Of a stretch of DNA of 64,000 bases, positions 30,957 through 42,194 are shown in pieces (within the stretch, counting starts at the first letter, position 1; each line of letters starts with the position of its first letter). The notes beneath the pieces are model-generated. The model did not search any database. It was given only the letters and a program-made list of their open reading frames with translations, and was not told the DNA's origin. The stretch covers positions 30,674,734 to 30,738,733 of the forward strand of contig OU862934.1 of assembly GCA_917880885.1 (NCBI GenBank), given 5' to 3'. This DNA comes from Limnephilus marmoratus (taxonomy: Eukaryota > Arthropoda > Insecta > Trichoptera > Limnephilidae). The position numbers and the translations under genes were made by a program.

Positions 30957-33900
30957 GTAAAAATATTAGAACGGACAAGCAATAATCACGGTGTTATAAA
31001 TAAGGCGCCTACCTCTTCATCACGTGCAAATAATTACAAAACGTTCGTCGCGAGCAACGAGAGTATCCATGTTCCGGCTTCGCCCGCGAAAGTTTGTATT
31101 TATTGCAACAAAACTGGTCATTCAATTAATGTTTGCTCACAGTTTAAAGGTTTGAGTTCGCCACAGGCCCGATTTGAATTCATTAAATCAAAACATGCCT
31201 GTGTGAACTGTCTCAGCGGGTTGCATACAATCAATTCGTGCAAATCGTCGGTTGTTTGCGAGGTATGCAAAAAACGTCACCATACATTCCTACACTTCGA
31301 GAGTAGTAGTAGAGTTAAAACCAATACTCACGTACATACGGCTCAAATACCTACCAGTGACGAGTCGTCTACGCCTCCTTTGCCAGGGCCATCCAACGTC
31401 AATATTTCGTGTAATTGCAATGCGAAACTAGAGGAGCCCTCGCACGTTAACTCTTCGTGTTCATTGTCAGCTAAAGTAGCTCCTAATACTACAATTTTAC
31501 TATCAACTGCTCAAGTGTATGCAAAACTTAAAAATGGAAATAAAATTATTGTTCGGTGTCTAATTGATAATGGCTCACAAAATCATTTGATCACGGTCGA
31601 TTGTTGCAAGGCGCTGAATTTGCCAATAATTCCTTTGAGTAATTCTTTTGTTAAAGGAATTGGTTCAGCATCACGACAAATTCTTGGTTACGTTTATTTG
31701 GACATTGAGTCTCGCGTATACCTAAATAATAAATATAACATATTTGCGCTCGTTGTCGAGTGCATTACCGACAAGTTACCTAATCACTACATAGCAAAGG
31801 TTGATATGAGGTACTTAGAGGGCATACCCCTCGCTGATTTAACGTGGAACATTCCCGGAAACATAGATGTTGTCTTAGGGGCACAATTATTTCCACATAT
31901 CTATTTAGGGGACAGGATTGAATCAGGGACTAGTGCACCCCCCGCATTATCGACCGCGTTTGGTTTCGTGCTAATGGGCGACTACCCTGATAATGTGCTT
32001 AATACAAGTACTTCATTTTCCGCACTCGCACTTAATGATTTAGTCCAAAAATTTTGGCAGTTAGAAGAAATCCCTAACATGCAATTTTTAAGTCCGGAGG
32101 AGACGGAATGTGAGAATCTGTTTACTTCATCTATCGCTCGCGCTGTCAATGGAAGGTATTCTGTTGCTTTACCTTTCTGCAAAGACCCAAAACAATTGGG
32201 TAATTCTCTTACTACCGCCCAGCGCCGATTTATGGCTTTGGAACGAAAATTTAAACAATCACCTTCTTTACAGGAGAATTATAACAAAGTTATCGGTGAA
32301 TATATTGACAGCAATTATTTGTCAGAAGTCAAAGAGTCTGAAATTACAGATGATGGATATTACATCCCGCATCATGCCGTTAATCGTCCGGACAAACCTA
32401 TGCCTCGGATTGTGCTCGACGCTAGCGCCATGACTCATTCAGGGCTGTCATTAAATGACGTCTTGCATACTGGTCCCAATTTGCAAGCTGATTTGTTTTT
32501 GATTTTGCTTGACTTTCGTCTTTTTCCCATCGCTATGACTGCGGACATAAAGCAAATGTATTTACAGATTGAAGTTCCTATCAAGCATCGTAGATATCTA
32601 AGAATCTTATTTCGATTCTCCAACAACGATCTCATACGGACTTTTCAATTTAATCGGGTCCCTTTCGGACTAACGGCAAGTCCATACTTAGCAATGAGGA
32701 CTGTTCGTCAGTTAGCCCAAGATATGAGACCACATTTCCCGGATGCTGCCAATGTGGCAGAATCCAAGTTGTATATGGACGACCTGGTCTATTCTATTGC
32801 AGATGAGTCCAGCGCCATACGTCTTTCTCGAGAATTAATCTCGTTATTCAAGTCCGGTGCCTTTGATTTGGTCAAATGGACTAGTAATTCTCAAGTTGTA
32901 CTTGAAAACCTTCCAGATTCTCACCGCAGTGCGGTGGATTTCACTGTTGGTTCTAACAATGCCTCTAAGGTGTTAGGCCTCTCGTGGGAACCAGTTGATG
33001 ACAGCTTCTTCTTTACGACTTCTTATGTTCAGGAGAAGTGTACAAAGCGGAACATACTCTCTATAGTCGCCCGCTTATTCGATGTCCTTGGCTTGGTCGC
33101 CCCCATCATTCTGTACGCTAAATTGCTTATTAAGGAGCTATGGCTGTGCAACATTGGTTGGGATGATACCCCCCCTGAGAGCGTTATTCAAAGGTTCTCG
33201 GCACTCACACAGGAATTTCCTTTAATTTCTACGATAAAAATCCCACGTGATGTTGGTGTCCTACAGGGCAGTACAGTGCTCATTGTCGCTTTCTGCGATG
33301 CGAGCCTGAATGGTTATGGCTGTGTGATATATTTACACACAACTGATCCGTCTGGGAATATTACCGTGAGATTGTTGTGTGCAAAATCAAAGGTCTCTCC
33401 CACCAAAGTGACAACACTCGCTCGTTTGGAGCTATGTGCCGCGGTCTTGATGTCCAAACTAATACGGACGGTTCAAGACAATTATCGTTCGCGTCTTCTT
33501 ATTGCCGGGATATATGCGTTTTCAGATTCGACCATTGCGCTCTTGTGGATACATTCTTCACCGCATCGATGGTCGGTGTTTGTTAGTAATCGCGTGGCTC
33601 AATGTCAGGAGAATTTGTCTCCTGAGAACTTCTATCATGTCGCCGGTAGCGAAAATCCTAGTGACTGCCTTTCACGTGGAGTGCTTCCTTCCCAACTCGT
33701 TTCACACGAACTATGGTGGAACGGCCCATCATGGATTCGCAGCACACCTTTGGAATGGCCAATAAAACCTTTTCATTTCACAAATACTGGTGAAATGCCT
33801 GAGCACAAAACTAATGTGCTCACTACAATAGTTCAACGTGAACAATCGGTCCTGAGTGAACTTGCTCAGCGCATTTCCACATGGGATAAACTTTTAAGGA

Positions 33901-34217
33901 TTGTCGTTTATGTTCTCCAATTCGTAAAAAGGGTATCACCTTCTCCTGGAACGGTCAATAATCTTATGACTGCTGAAAAGGCTGTGATTCGTTCTGTGCA
34001 GAGTATTCATTTTGAAGAAGATATTGCTGCACTCCAGAAAAGCAAATTGCCTTCAAAGAAGCTTCGGAATTTATCAGTTTTTCTCGATGAGGATAATTTA
34101 TTACGTATTGGGGGGCGGCTTTCTAAATCGGACTTACCATTTGAGGTTAAACATCCGGTATTACTACCTAAACATGACTGTGTTGTGGATCTTATTACGA
34201 TCATTTCCATGTCATGA
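30957..34217 (+). CDS. BEL1 zinc knuckle, protease, reverse transcriptase, RNase H
   Basis: The frame continues that of gag after the stop; no start codon is needed if translation were continuous. CIYCNKTGHSINVC (near 31095) is a CCHC knuckle, and CVNCLSGLHTINSC follows. The protease motif is LIDNGSQNHL near 31565. RT shows ADIKQMYLQIEV and the catalytic YMDD at 32772. RNase H has AFCDASLNGYG near 33290 and FSDSTIALLWI near 33520. The front of the integrase (FLDEDNLLRIGGRLSKSDLP) is reached before the frame is lost near 34200. These enzymes copy element RNA into DNA. Confidence 0.9.
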   Translation, partial: VKILERTSNNHGVINKAPTSSSRANNYKTFVASNESIHVPASPAKVCIYCNKTGHSINVCSQFKGLSSPQARFEFIKSKHACVNCLSGLHTINSCKSSVVCEVCKKRHHTFLHFESSSRVKTNTHVHTAQIPTSDESSTPPLPGPSNVNISCNCNAKLEEPSHVNSSCSLSAKVAPNTTILLSTAQVYAKLKNGNKIIVRCLIDNGSQNHLITVDCCKALNLPIIPLSNSFVKGIGSASRQILGYVYLDIESRVYLNNKYNIFALVVECITDKLPNHYIAKVDMRYLEGIPLADLTWNIPGNIDVVLGAQLFPHIYLGDRIESGTSAPPALSTAFGFVLMGDYPDNVLNTSTSFSALALNDLVQKFWQLEEIPNMQFLSPEETECENLFTSSIARAVNGRYSVALPFCKDPKQLGNSLTTAQRRFMALERKFKQSPSLQENYNKVIGEYIDSNYLSEVKESEITDDGYYIPHHAVNRPDKPMPRIVLDASAMTHSGLSLNDVLHTGPNLQADLFLILLDFRLFPIAMTADIKQMYLQIEVPIKHRRYLRILFRFSNNDLIRTFQFNRVPFGLTASPYLAMRTVRQLAQDMRPHFPDAANVAESKLYMDDLVYSIADESSAIRLSRELISLFKSGAFDLVKWTSNSQVVLENLPDSHRSAVDFTVGSNNASKVLGLSWEPVDDSFFFTTSYVQEKCTKRNILSIVARLFDVLGLVAPIILYAKLLIKELWLCNIGWDDTPPESVIQRFSALTQEFPLISTIKIPRDVGVLQGSTVLIVAFCDASLNGYGCVIYLHTTDPSGNITVRLLCAKSKVSPTKVTTLARLELCAAVLMSKLIRTVQDNYRSRLLIAGIYAFSDSTIALLWIHSSPHRWSVFVSNRVAQCQENLSPENFYHVAGSENPSDCLSRGVLPSQLVSHELWWNGPSWIRSTPLEWPIKPFHFTNTGEMPEHKTNVLTTIVQREQSVLSELAQRISTWDKLLRIVVYVLQFVKRVSPSPGTVNNLMTAEKAVIRSVQSIHFEEDIAALQKSKLPSKKLRNLSVFLDEDNLLRIGGRLSKSDLPFEVKHPVLLPKHDCVVDLITIISMS

Positions 34218-35310
34218 ACTGTCATACAGGCCCTGGACTCCTTATGTCCATCTTACGGCAGCGCTATTGGATATTAGATGCCAGGACTGTTATTAGGGCA
34301 AAAGTGCGGAAATGCAATTGCTGCTTCCGCTCAAATCCGTCGCATCCTACACCGAAGATGGCGGATTTACCTTCATATCGTATTGTAGAAGCAAAGGCTT
34401 TCGTTCATACCGGTGTAGATTACGCAGGTCCCCTCCGTATCACGCTTGCTCGTCGGAGAGGACAACATTCACAAAAGGCATATATCTGTCTTTTCGTATG
34501 TCTTGTAACTAAGGCCATTCATATTGAGTTGGTCTCTGACCTAACTTCAAATGCTTTCCTGGCTGCTTTCAGCCGTTTTATTTCTCGGCGTGGCCCTGTG
34601 TCATGCTTGTATTCAGATAATGGCACCAATTTTATTGGTGCAAAGGCACAATTAGATTTCTCCATAAGTTTTTAGTTGAGTCAGAATTTGAGCCCGCTTT
34701 AAAGCGCGAACTCGCTAATCGCCGGGTTGAGTGGAAAATGATTCCCCCACGCGCGCCTCATTTCGGGGGTATATGGGAGTCAAACGTAAAGAGTATGAAG
34801 ACTCATTTGTACCGTGTGATCGGAACTCAGCTCCTCACTTATGAAGAACTACAGACCGTTCTGGTTCAAATAGAGTGTTTGATGAACTCGCGCCCACTCA
34901 CAGTCGTGTCTTCCGAACCCTATCCGGAAGTGATTACTCCTGCGCATTTTCTAATGTCGACACCTTTACAGTACTTACCTGCTTCTGATTTGACAGACGC
35001 TAAAACAAACTTTGCTCAGCGCAAGCAGTTATTAGATGGCATGGTTCAATCCTTCTGGAAAAAGTGGCGTTTGGAATATCTGCACACGTTGCAAGTCAGG
35101 CAGAAGTGGACTACGACTGACCATCCTCTTAAGGTTGGAACTGTCGTACTTGTGGGACAGGAGGATTCGCCTCCGTTAAATTGGCCTTTGGGCGTAATCA
35201 CGGACGTTCATCCTGGTACTGATAATATAATTCGAGTTGCGACGGTAAAGACCAGATACGGATTTTTTAAACGTCCTGTCGTTAAATTATATCCCATCCC
35301 AACGCAATAA
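34190..35310 (+). pseudogene. BEL1 integrase, two frameshifts
   Basis: The zinc-binding and core parts read in a second frame (about 34200-34675): CNCCFRS (the two Cys), HTGVDYAGPL with the first catalytic Asp, and YSDNGTNFIGA with the second. A shift near 34658 moves coding to a third frame (about 34660-35310) with PHFGGIWESNVKS containing the catalytic Glu and the BEL-type C-terminal domain (QSFWKKWRLEYL, RQKWTT, DVHPGTDNIIRVATVKT). The domain is complete in content but cannot be made as one protein. Confidence 0.88.
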
Positions 35311-35549
35311 TTTTATCTTTATTTTATTTTATGTTAATAACTTATCATAATTTAATTCTTTCGGACTTAACCATGACATTCTGTATTTAACACTTAGTTG
35401 ACTTAGCAACATGATATTCTTTATTTAACACCTAGTTGACTTAGCAACATGATTTTTATTTTATTTTTAAACATTTTTCAACTTAGTGATTTTATCCTTA
35501 ATAAGTTTAATTTAAACTTTGTTTTTTTTTTTGAAAGTTCCGTGAACTT

Positions 35550-35564
35550 CCAAGGCGGGGAGCA
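35550..35564 (+). promoter_or_regulatory. BEL1 polypurine tract
   Basis: CAAGGCGGGGAGCA directly abuts the 3' LTR, where plus-strand DNA synthesis is primed in LTR elements. Confidence 0.6.
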
Positions 35565-36071
35565 TGGTTACGCATTGCAATATGTTTTTTTTTTGTTTGT
35601 TCGAAATTTTAAATAAATATATATCACAAGCATGGTACTTACTTTACTTTACTCCTTGGAATTGACAAAGACATCGAAATGGATTGATTTTCAAAATAAA
35701 TTCTAAAACAAGAAAAGAACTGACACTGTCTGTTTTGTTGGAAAATTTTCTTGCTTCATTGTTTGAAAAGGAACTTTGAGTTTGTGTATTCATTGACAAA
35801 TTTAATTTCTTGTAAAAACTTCAAAATCACCCAAGGATTACATTGACTGCATCTAATTGTTGGTTGGATGACATTAAGGAGGCCTCCACACTTCATGATC
35901 TACAAAAACAAGGTTGGTGGATTTGTTATTCCCTGGAGTTTCTCTTTTGTGCCATCCTTTGTGATATTAGTTCGCGCAAGTAGTTTCTTTTTCACAATCA
36001 TAATTTCTTGGGTATTAAGCCCAGAGGGTCTGGGGTTATTTACACACCTCAGGCTCGCATATTATAATGCA
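35565..36071 (+). repeat. BEL1 3' LTR
   Basis: 507 bp, identical by eye to the 5' LTR except for one A/T difference near the end and one extra T in the poly-T run at about 35585. It is followed by the target duplication CTATC. Confidence 0.95.
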
Positions 36072-36252
36072 CTATCTATTACTGTATTCATTTATATAAG
36101 ACGTATAACAATATTAAAGTTATTAAAACTTTTAGATGGAGAACTTGTTTCTGACTTGAATTTTATTTTCAAAATGGTTAAAGATATTATAGATAGTCCT
36201 GATTTACTTAGCCTAATTACCTTCTATCTACCGTCAACTTTTATAAATCGAA

Positions 36253-36254
<2 letters not shown>

Positions 36255-36302
<48 letters not shown>

Positions 36303-36325
36303 TTATCTATTTATCTATTTCTATT
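36255..36325 (+). repeat. TCTA microsatellite
   Basis: About 12 perfect TCTA units, then degenerate TTTATCTA units. Confidence 0.95.
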
Positions 36326-36364
36326 TATATAAATAAAATTAGCGCAATATAAATATGCACTCAA

Positions 36365-36690
36365 AAATTATTTTTCCATAATGTAACTTTATCGTATACA
36401 CAATATGGACATGTTGAAATGGAATGATAATATTTCTCATTGTTCTTTTTTGTTATTTTTTGTTGTGATACACAAAATAATTGTATGTTATTTTTAGGTT
36501 TCAGTTTTTAAGTTTTTTATTTTTTCCATAATGTAACTTTATAAACGCAATATGGACATGTTGAAATGAAATGATGATATTTCTCATTTTTATTTCTTGT
36601 TATTTTTTGTTGTGATACACAAAATAATTGTATGTTATTTTTAAGTTTTAAACTACTATTATGTAATGATATTATTTTTCTTACTTTTGT
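36365..36690 (+). repeat. Two-copy tandem duplication, unit about 160 bp
   Basis: TTTTTCCATAATGTAACTTT, CAATATGGACATGTTGAAAT and TTGTTGTGATACACAAAATA occur in order twice. The following GCAGTATAGCCGTTTATGTA and AAAATAAAATAAAAT tail (36715-36778) resembles a LINE 3' end, so this could be a LINE 3' untranslated region. Confidence 0.8.
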
Positions 36691-36774
36691 ACTCTATTAT
36701 ATGTTTATTAATAAAAGGCAGTATAGCCGTTTATGTATTTAAAATAAAAATAAAATAAAATAAAATAAAAATAA

Positions 36775-37362
36775 ATAAAAATGAATCGCCGAAATGTATG
36801 TACGCGCATAACTTCCGAACAACTGCACCAAATAGGATAATTCTTTTTTTTGGTGTTTGTTATTGACAGGACAAGGTTTGTACAAAACTACTGGTGAGCT
36901 CTGGCATTAAGAAATTTGTATAAAAATGAATCGCCGAAATGTATTTACGCGCATAACTTCCGAACGAATGCACCAAATTGGATAACTCTTTTTTTGTTGT
37001 GTTCTTTATTGTCTGGTGAGCATTGGCAATTTGTATAAAGAATTGCAATAGGTGGTATGCGAGCTGTTTGAAAACTAAATGTACCGGGAATTAATTTATG
37101 GAACGCGGGAGGGGGGGGGAACCAGGGAGGGAGAGAGGAATCTGGGAGGGGGGAGTGGAACTCGGGAGGGGGTTTGCTGGACGGGGGAAGGGGGGGAGTG
37201 TAGTGGGAAGAGGGAAGATGGAGGAGGCGGAGTGGAAATGCGAGAGGGGAAGAGGAATGGGGGGGGGGGGCGGATGGGGAACGGGACGAATGGGAAAGGA
37301 CACGCAGGGAGAAACAATTTCTTTATTAAATGGCATAGCAACGCATGCCGGGTACCAGCTAG
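36775..37362 (+). mobile_element. Non-autonomous Helitron with internal duplication
   Basis: The block ATGAATCGCCGAAATGTATG to GGATAATTC occurs twice (36781 and 36926). The G-rich tract (37100-37275) and the end GCAACGCATGCCGGGTACCA then GCTAG before T match the other Helitrons. The 5' TC is not clear because an AAAAT microsatellite abuts it. Confidence 0.7.
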
Positions 37363-37744
37363 TAAAATATAATTTTTGAAATATAAAAATTTTGAAACAA
37401 CAAAAAAAAGTTTTCAAAATGGCTCACCTTATATTTTTTCTTTCTAAAGTTATTGGTAACGGAAAAAAATAAAAAAAATCATAACATTTTTTATTTGGCT
37501 AATGTATTATATACGTTATCGTCAACTCACTTTTTTGTCGTTTCATGTAAAAATAATTGATAAAAAAATTCAAAACTAAAAAGTAAAACGGATTTCGGTC
37601 GGAAACTTTGGTCTCATAAAGGTATTCAATATTATTATGTTGTGGTTAATTTTTATATTTGAATATAAAGCGTGGTGTTTTCTCTTACCTACTTATCTTT
37701 CTTACAATGATAGTAAGGGAGACACAACCATTTTTATGAGACCT
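37363..37744. other. Unassigned AT-rich stretch
   Basis: No feature recognised. Confidence 0.3.
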
Positions 37745-37900
37745 ATATAGGTTGTTACGAAAAGCGAACAAATTAGCGAATAAACTCATTACGCACACAT
37801 CAGCTATGCTTTCTTTGCGAATCTTCACTTTTCTCATATAATTATACATGGTTTTACCACACACACGCCTCAGGTATTCCATTTCTTCAGAATTCCGTAA
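37745..37900 (-). pseudogene. RTE-like LINE fragment
   Basis: On the - strand EEMEYLRRVCGKTMYNYMRK followed by VKIRKES matches the MRSQRRMCGKTMYDRVRNVE segment of the element at 14190-14855. Only this short block survives. Confidence 0.55.
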
Positions 37901-37913
37901 ATTAAACAGGTAT

Positions 37914-38175
37914 CCGGAGTGGAAGATACTCTCAGTATCATTCTGGTGTAAGACCAACATTTAGAAATGAAACATTGCTTGAAATGGCTTAAGCCGTGTT
38001 TGGTGACCAGATCTAAATAGCCTGGTACTTTACGCCTTCTTCTTCCCCATCTCATTCCCCTCCTCAACAAATTCATTATAACAACATACGCCAATTGGGG
38101 ATGCCATCTGACTGGTTTGGGCTTTAGACGGTTTGGAGCAGTTGGGACTCTTGTGCGGCATTCACATAAAAAATA
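37914..38175 (+). mobile_element. tRNA-derived SINE 1, copy C (head missing)
   Basis: GAGTGGAAGATACTCTCAGT, GTGTTTGGTGACCAGATCTA, CAATTGGGGATGCCATCTGA and GAGCAGTTGGGACTCTTGTG match the body at 50996-51374. The tRNA-like head is absent, as expected of 5' truncation. Confidence 0.75.
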
Positions 38176-38932
38176 CAGTTTCGTATATTTATAAGAGTTG
38201 GATGGAAAGAATAAAATAGTAAATAGGGTGTTGAATGCACAAGATAATATGATTCAGCGTAATAAACAACGAAACGAGGAAAAATGAACATGAAAAAATC
38301 TTAGCTTAGCTGTCGTAAAAGAAATGCTAGTAGTAAATTTATCTCGTAAAGAAAAGGTAATAAAAAATTACTGCACCCATTCGCACATTCATTCGCAACC
38401 ATATATTATACACAGCACACAACCATTGTTCACTATTAATAAGCAAGGCAAAGCACGTAAGATATAAAAATAAAGAAAAATCCGTGAACACACCGATAGC
38501 AACTATTAATTATTTTTTTTATCGTATTTGTTATTATACTCTTATTTGAGAAACTGTTCATAATTTTTTATAGTTTTGTTATATAAAGTGATTTGTTTTC
38601 ATTAAATTAAAAATGATGCCAAACAGTTAATTTGCAAAGATTGAAGATGTAACGATGAATTTAAATGAAGTGTAAAGATTTTTTAATTTATTTTTTATTT
38701 AATAAAATAAAATACTTTTTGTTTAAAAATCTCGTGGTTGTAAACAAAAAAGTATTTTATTTTATTAAATATGTCAAACCACAAAGTGATTGCTTTATTT
38801 TTATTTTTATTTCTATTTTGTTTATTATTTATTTATTACACGCCCCAGTGGGCTTTTACATTCTTTGTTTATAAGTTAAGTATCACAGTTATTTTAAATA
38901 CTTTAAAACTGAAACAATAAAGAAAATATAAT
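38176..38932. other. Unassigned AT-rich stretch with a LINE-tail scrap
   Basis: A short inverted repeat of AAAATACTTTTTGTTTA-type sequence is seen near 38705-38765. CACGCCCCAGTGGGCTTTTA (38840-38860) resembles the reverse of the LINE tail at 41275-41345. No gene. Confidence 0.35.
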
Positions 38933-39394
38933 TTCTTCTTCTTCAATGGCGCTACTGCCCATTTCGAGCCTTGGCCTCCTTCAAAATAAGCCTCCATCAC
39001 CCTCTGTCCTCGGCCGTCGTCTTCCAATCTGCTGCATGGAGTAATCCTCTTGCATCCATCCTCCCATCTCAGTCTAGGTCTGCCCGCCTTTCGTTTACCT
39101 CCTGGGTGTCCTGTCAGAACCTTCTTCGGTACTCGTGTGCTTGACATTCGGTGCACATGTCCGGCTCATCTCAATATTTGGAGCCTTAAATGGGTGGAGA
39201 GTCTGGGAGCTTGGTAAATATCATAGAGCTCATTATTTTGGCGGATTCTCCATGCCTCTCCCTCTCGCACCGCTCCTAAGATTCTTCGAAGTACCTTTCT
39301 TTCGAAGATGTCCAGCTGTTCCGCTGACTTTGCTGCCAGTGTTCCCGTCTCACATCCACAGGCCAAGACCGTTCTAATAAATAATTGTTAAATA
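38933..39394 (-). mobile_element. RTE-type LINE, 5'-truncated, with 14-bp duplication
   Basis: Coding on the - strand gives ACGCETGTLAAKSAEQLDIF-like sequence, FERKVLRRILGAV, the LYDIYQAPRLSTHLRLQILR block and GHPGGKRKAGRPRLRWEDGC, the C-terminal part of RTE-clade proteins. The 3' end is an AAG repeat. AAAGAAAATATAAT flanks both sides (38919-38932 and 39395-39408), the target duplication. Confidence 0.88.
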
Positions 39395-39408
39395 AAAGAA
39401 AATATAAT

Positions 39409-40054
39409 ATTATGAAAAAAATGTTACATACAATGTATGTAAACAAAAACTGCTGAAATTATCCACGACTATTTGTGTCTAGATGTATAAAAGAATTGGA
39501 ATAAACAATGTTTATACTGGTTATTCTTAAGGTGAAATGTATCTCCTAGATCAGAATATTTATTTCCGAGGTAAAGTCTCGGAGTTGGGGAATTTTGGTA
39601 AGAGAGTGTCCTGGTGTTGTTAGTAAAAAGGTACTAAATTTCGGCAAGATCTTTTGGAAATATGGATTTCGATTAAAGTCAATTTTGTAATGCAGTATTT
39701 TATGTAATAATTATATATCTGTGTTAATTCTTCTTTCTGAAAGTTTTAATAGGGACATTTTATCTAGTAGGTAGGTAAATATACTAATTATAATCAATAT
39801 GTTGTACATGAATATGCATTTTTTACTTTATAAACCTCAGGAACTTATGCTGAATCTTTTCAACGTTGTCGGAATGAATATTGTAAAATGGAGACCTAAA
39901 TTACGCCCCTCTTTCTTTCTCAATCCACTCTACTTTCTCACTCCTGTCCATCAATTGACATATTTTAAGCCTATTGTTGTAATTAGTTTTAATTAAACCC
40001 TGATGAAGTAAGCATTGCTTACGAAACATGTTGGTTTTTTAAACAAGTTTTTTC
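39409..40054. other. Unassigned stretch
   Basis: No recognised feature. AACCCTGATGAAGTAAGCAT and TGCTTACGAAACATGTTGG near 40000-40032 look like a short LINE-associated motif, but I cannot assign them. Confidence 0.3.
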
Positions 40055-40160
40055 ATGTATTTTGAGGTTCCAGACCAGAGACAGCTGCTAGATGAACCTG
40101 TGCAGTACACTCAGCTTTTGAGACACTAACTTAACTCAAGCATATCAATGGAAGGCTTCG
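40055..40160 (-). pseudogene. Jockey-type LINE scrap
   Basis: TTGAGGTTCCAGACCAGAGA and ACTTAACTCAAGCATATCAA correspond to parts of the fragment at 23330-23545 with the middle deleted. Confidence 0.5.
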
Positions 40161-41274
40161 CAAAGATTCCTAAAGCTAAAACTACCTCATTCAAATTATA
40201 AAACCTCCATTATACAGCCGGTTCCAGCTTTCATGGAAGTGTCGAATAAAAGTTTAGTGATGAATCATAAAGAAAAGCTTTCAAAACAAGGAAACAGTAT
40301 TTTATAGTTAGAATAGAACCTGAAAGTTCAATATTAAAATCAAAAGCTTAATCACAAGGCCACGGGTCCGTCAATCAAACCATACCGCACGAATTCACAA
40401 CAATCTGGGTAATGTACGGCCGCGGCCATATAAATGTGATTAAATTTCTGTTCGCCAATATCCAGTAGGAATGGTTACGTAGTTAGTTCGTAACAGCTAT
40501 GGCTATTAGAACCGTGGGGGGTGAATTGATTTAATTCTGACCACGAAGTACGGAAACAGGAAAATGGCCACGCTTCTCATTTCGATAGCAAGCACACATA
40601 AATTAGATCGAAAATTTTATATCGTATGTTCACATACTTCATATTATTTCTTTTTAACTATGAGTAAAACCTCTAATAGAGAACTCCAGTCCAATTTTTT
40701 TTATGAATAATGACCTTCTAACTTAAATAACTGCATTTTTACTTTTAGAGTTAGTTTTGATGGTCAAAGTTAAAATTTTTCAAGACCCCCCGAAAACCAC
40801 CTAACGTATGGTGAATCGTGTAACGTCATCACTCCTGAAAAATTACTATAGGATCGAGCAATCAGCTGATCAACTACGGCCATTTTGAATTCCGTTCGAA
40901 GTATTTTCCCTAAAAGAAGCATTACTTTTTTTTTTTGTGCAGTAGTTTTTTAATATTTTCAATAATCGAGATAAACTAATAAAAGATAACTTTATTTTTT
41001 CAATAAACACTACAACTAAATCTCTCAATAACTCGAACAAAATAAGTGGAACTAGATTGCCCACTCTCCGATACAACGATTTCACGCTATCACGGGAAAT
41101 CAGTACTTAGGTGATGTTGACATATTTAACATAAACTTGGTGAAACTTGTAAAAAACTTATTCCAAAACTATTCTTAAACATATCTGTATTTTTGTAAAC
41201 CTATTGCATTTTTATGCCTTGTGTGCTTTTTTCTAATTTTATTTTTATTATTTCTTTACCTGTTTAAAAATCAT
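40161..41274. other. Unassigned 1.1-kb stretch
   Basis: I see no recognisable gene or repeat. The small frame on the - strand at 40870-41085 has no known domain. Confidence 0.35.
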
Positions 41275-41345
41275 CTGTCATGAATTAATTGTACTACCAA
41301 ACATGTAAAGGCCCTTTGGGCGTTAAATAAATAAATAAATATAAA
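41275..41345 (+). repeat. LINE 3' tail fragment
   Basis: TGTAAAGGCCCTTTGGGCGT then a TAAA microsatellite. The reverse form CGCCCCTAGGGCTTTTACAT appears at the end of the LINE at 54660-55395, so this is probably the 3' end of a related LINE. Confidence 0.5.
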
Positions 41346-41361
41346 GGTGAGCAAAAGTAAT

Positions 41362-41430
41362 CACCGCCAAGACCTTGACAAACCTCACCCCATGAATCCG
41401 GACACACCTACTAAGTAACTCAACGTAGCG
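41362..41430 (+). repeat. Dispersed repeat family A, short piece
   Basis: CACCGCCAAGACCTTGACAA, ACCTCACCCCATGAATCCGG and CAACGTAGCGTAAC match the central-right part of the family. Confidence 0.5.
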
Positions 41431-41464
41431 TAACAATCTACAACACTCTTTTAAATTATATAAA

Positions 41465-41790
41465 TATGCTTAAACTGTCAGACGAAAAGATTTTCACTGA
41501 CTTAGTATATCTATGTAAAATTCTAAACGATGCATTTGATGGTCTAGATTCTAGATTTTCTAGCATTGATAAGCTTCCGGATTCCACTACGTAATACCAG
41601 AAGCCGGGATTTGTTTCAGTGTAGAAATTCTGGAATTAACTCCCATAAAATGTATTCATCTTTTCCCAGAATACTAATGGAGGGAAATAATTATGAGTCA
41701 GTGGACATCTTCAATTTATCACTAAACAAATATTAAAGGTTATTTCTAGGGCCGTTATGTATAATAAATTCTGTATAATTTTTACTAATC
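41465..41790 (+). pseudogene. LINE C-terminal relic
   Basis: Frames give LKLSDEKIFTDLVYLCKILN and, near the end, ESVDIFNLSLNKY before a stop. The KILN and ..DIF..S...Y pattern resembles the ends of Jockey/CR1-type proteins. It is weak and heavily mutated. Confidence 0.35.
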
Positions 41791-42194
41791 ATATGAAAAG
41801 AGCGAGTGAGATTACTGGAAATTTGGAAATTTCTCGCCCAAATTAAAAAAAATCATACCTTCGAATTTGAATATGGAGACATATTAACTGATTATGATGC
41901 TATTTAGCCAATGAAACCACCTAAATTTTATGAATTATCCCATATTTTTAGCACTTCACACGGCATTCCCAGAGATGACAGAGGCCCTGAAGGAAATTAT
42001 TTTCTTGTTATGGAGTTAATATACGAGTATATATATTCAATATTTTTTTAAATATATGCGATCATGAATGAATGAGAACAAGTTGAGACAAGTTTTGTGG
42101 CGGTCAATCCTCTCTGCATACCCCATTGGAAACAAACGGACTGATTGTTTAGTTCGTTAATATGTATCAATAATATGCTTCAACTTTTTTTTTT

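Larger units (their letters stand above)
26664..36071 (+). mobile_element. BEL/Pao LTR retrotransposon (BEL1)
   Basis: Two LTRs (26664-27169, 35565-36071), both TG...CA, enclose a primer-binding site, gag, a protease/RT/RNase H region, integrase and a purine-rich tract. CTATC occurs directly outside both ends (26659-26663 and 36072-36076), the 5-bp duplication typical of BEL/Pao. The LTRs differ by one base (A in GGGAATTAAG versus T) and one T in a poly-T run, so insertion was recent. The coding region nevertheless has one in-frame stop and two frameshifts, and a LINE lies in the leader. The full 9.4 kb includes that 2.6-kb LINE. Confidence 0.95.
26590..36260 (+). pseudogene. Old LINE C-terminal relic split by BEL1
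   Basis: The sequence just left of BEL1 and the sequence just right of it (36072-36250) join across the CTATC duplication into one frame. The right part reads FIYIRRITILKLLKLLDGE and MVKDIIDSPDLLSLITFYLP, the RR...L.KL..G..DSP.LL..I.F..P ending of Jockey/CR1-type LINE proteins. The left limit is uncertain. This relic therefore predates BEL1. A TCTA microsatellite follows at 36255. Confidence 0.5.
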
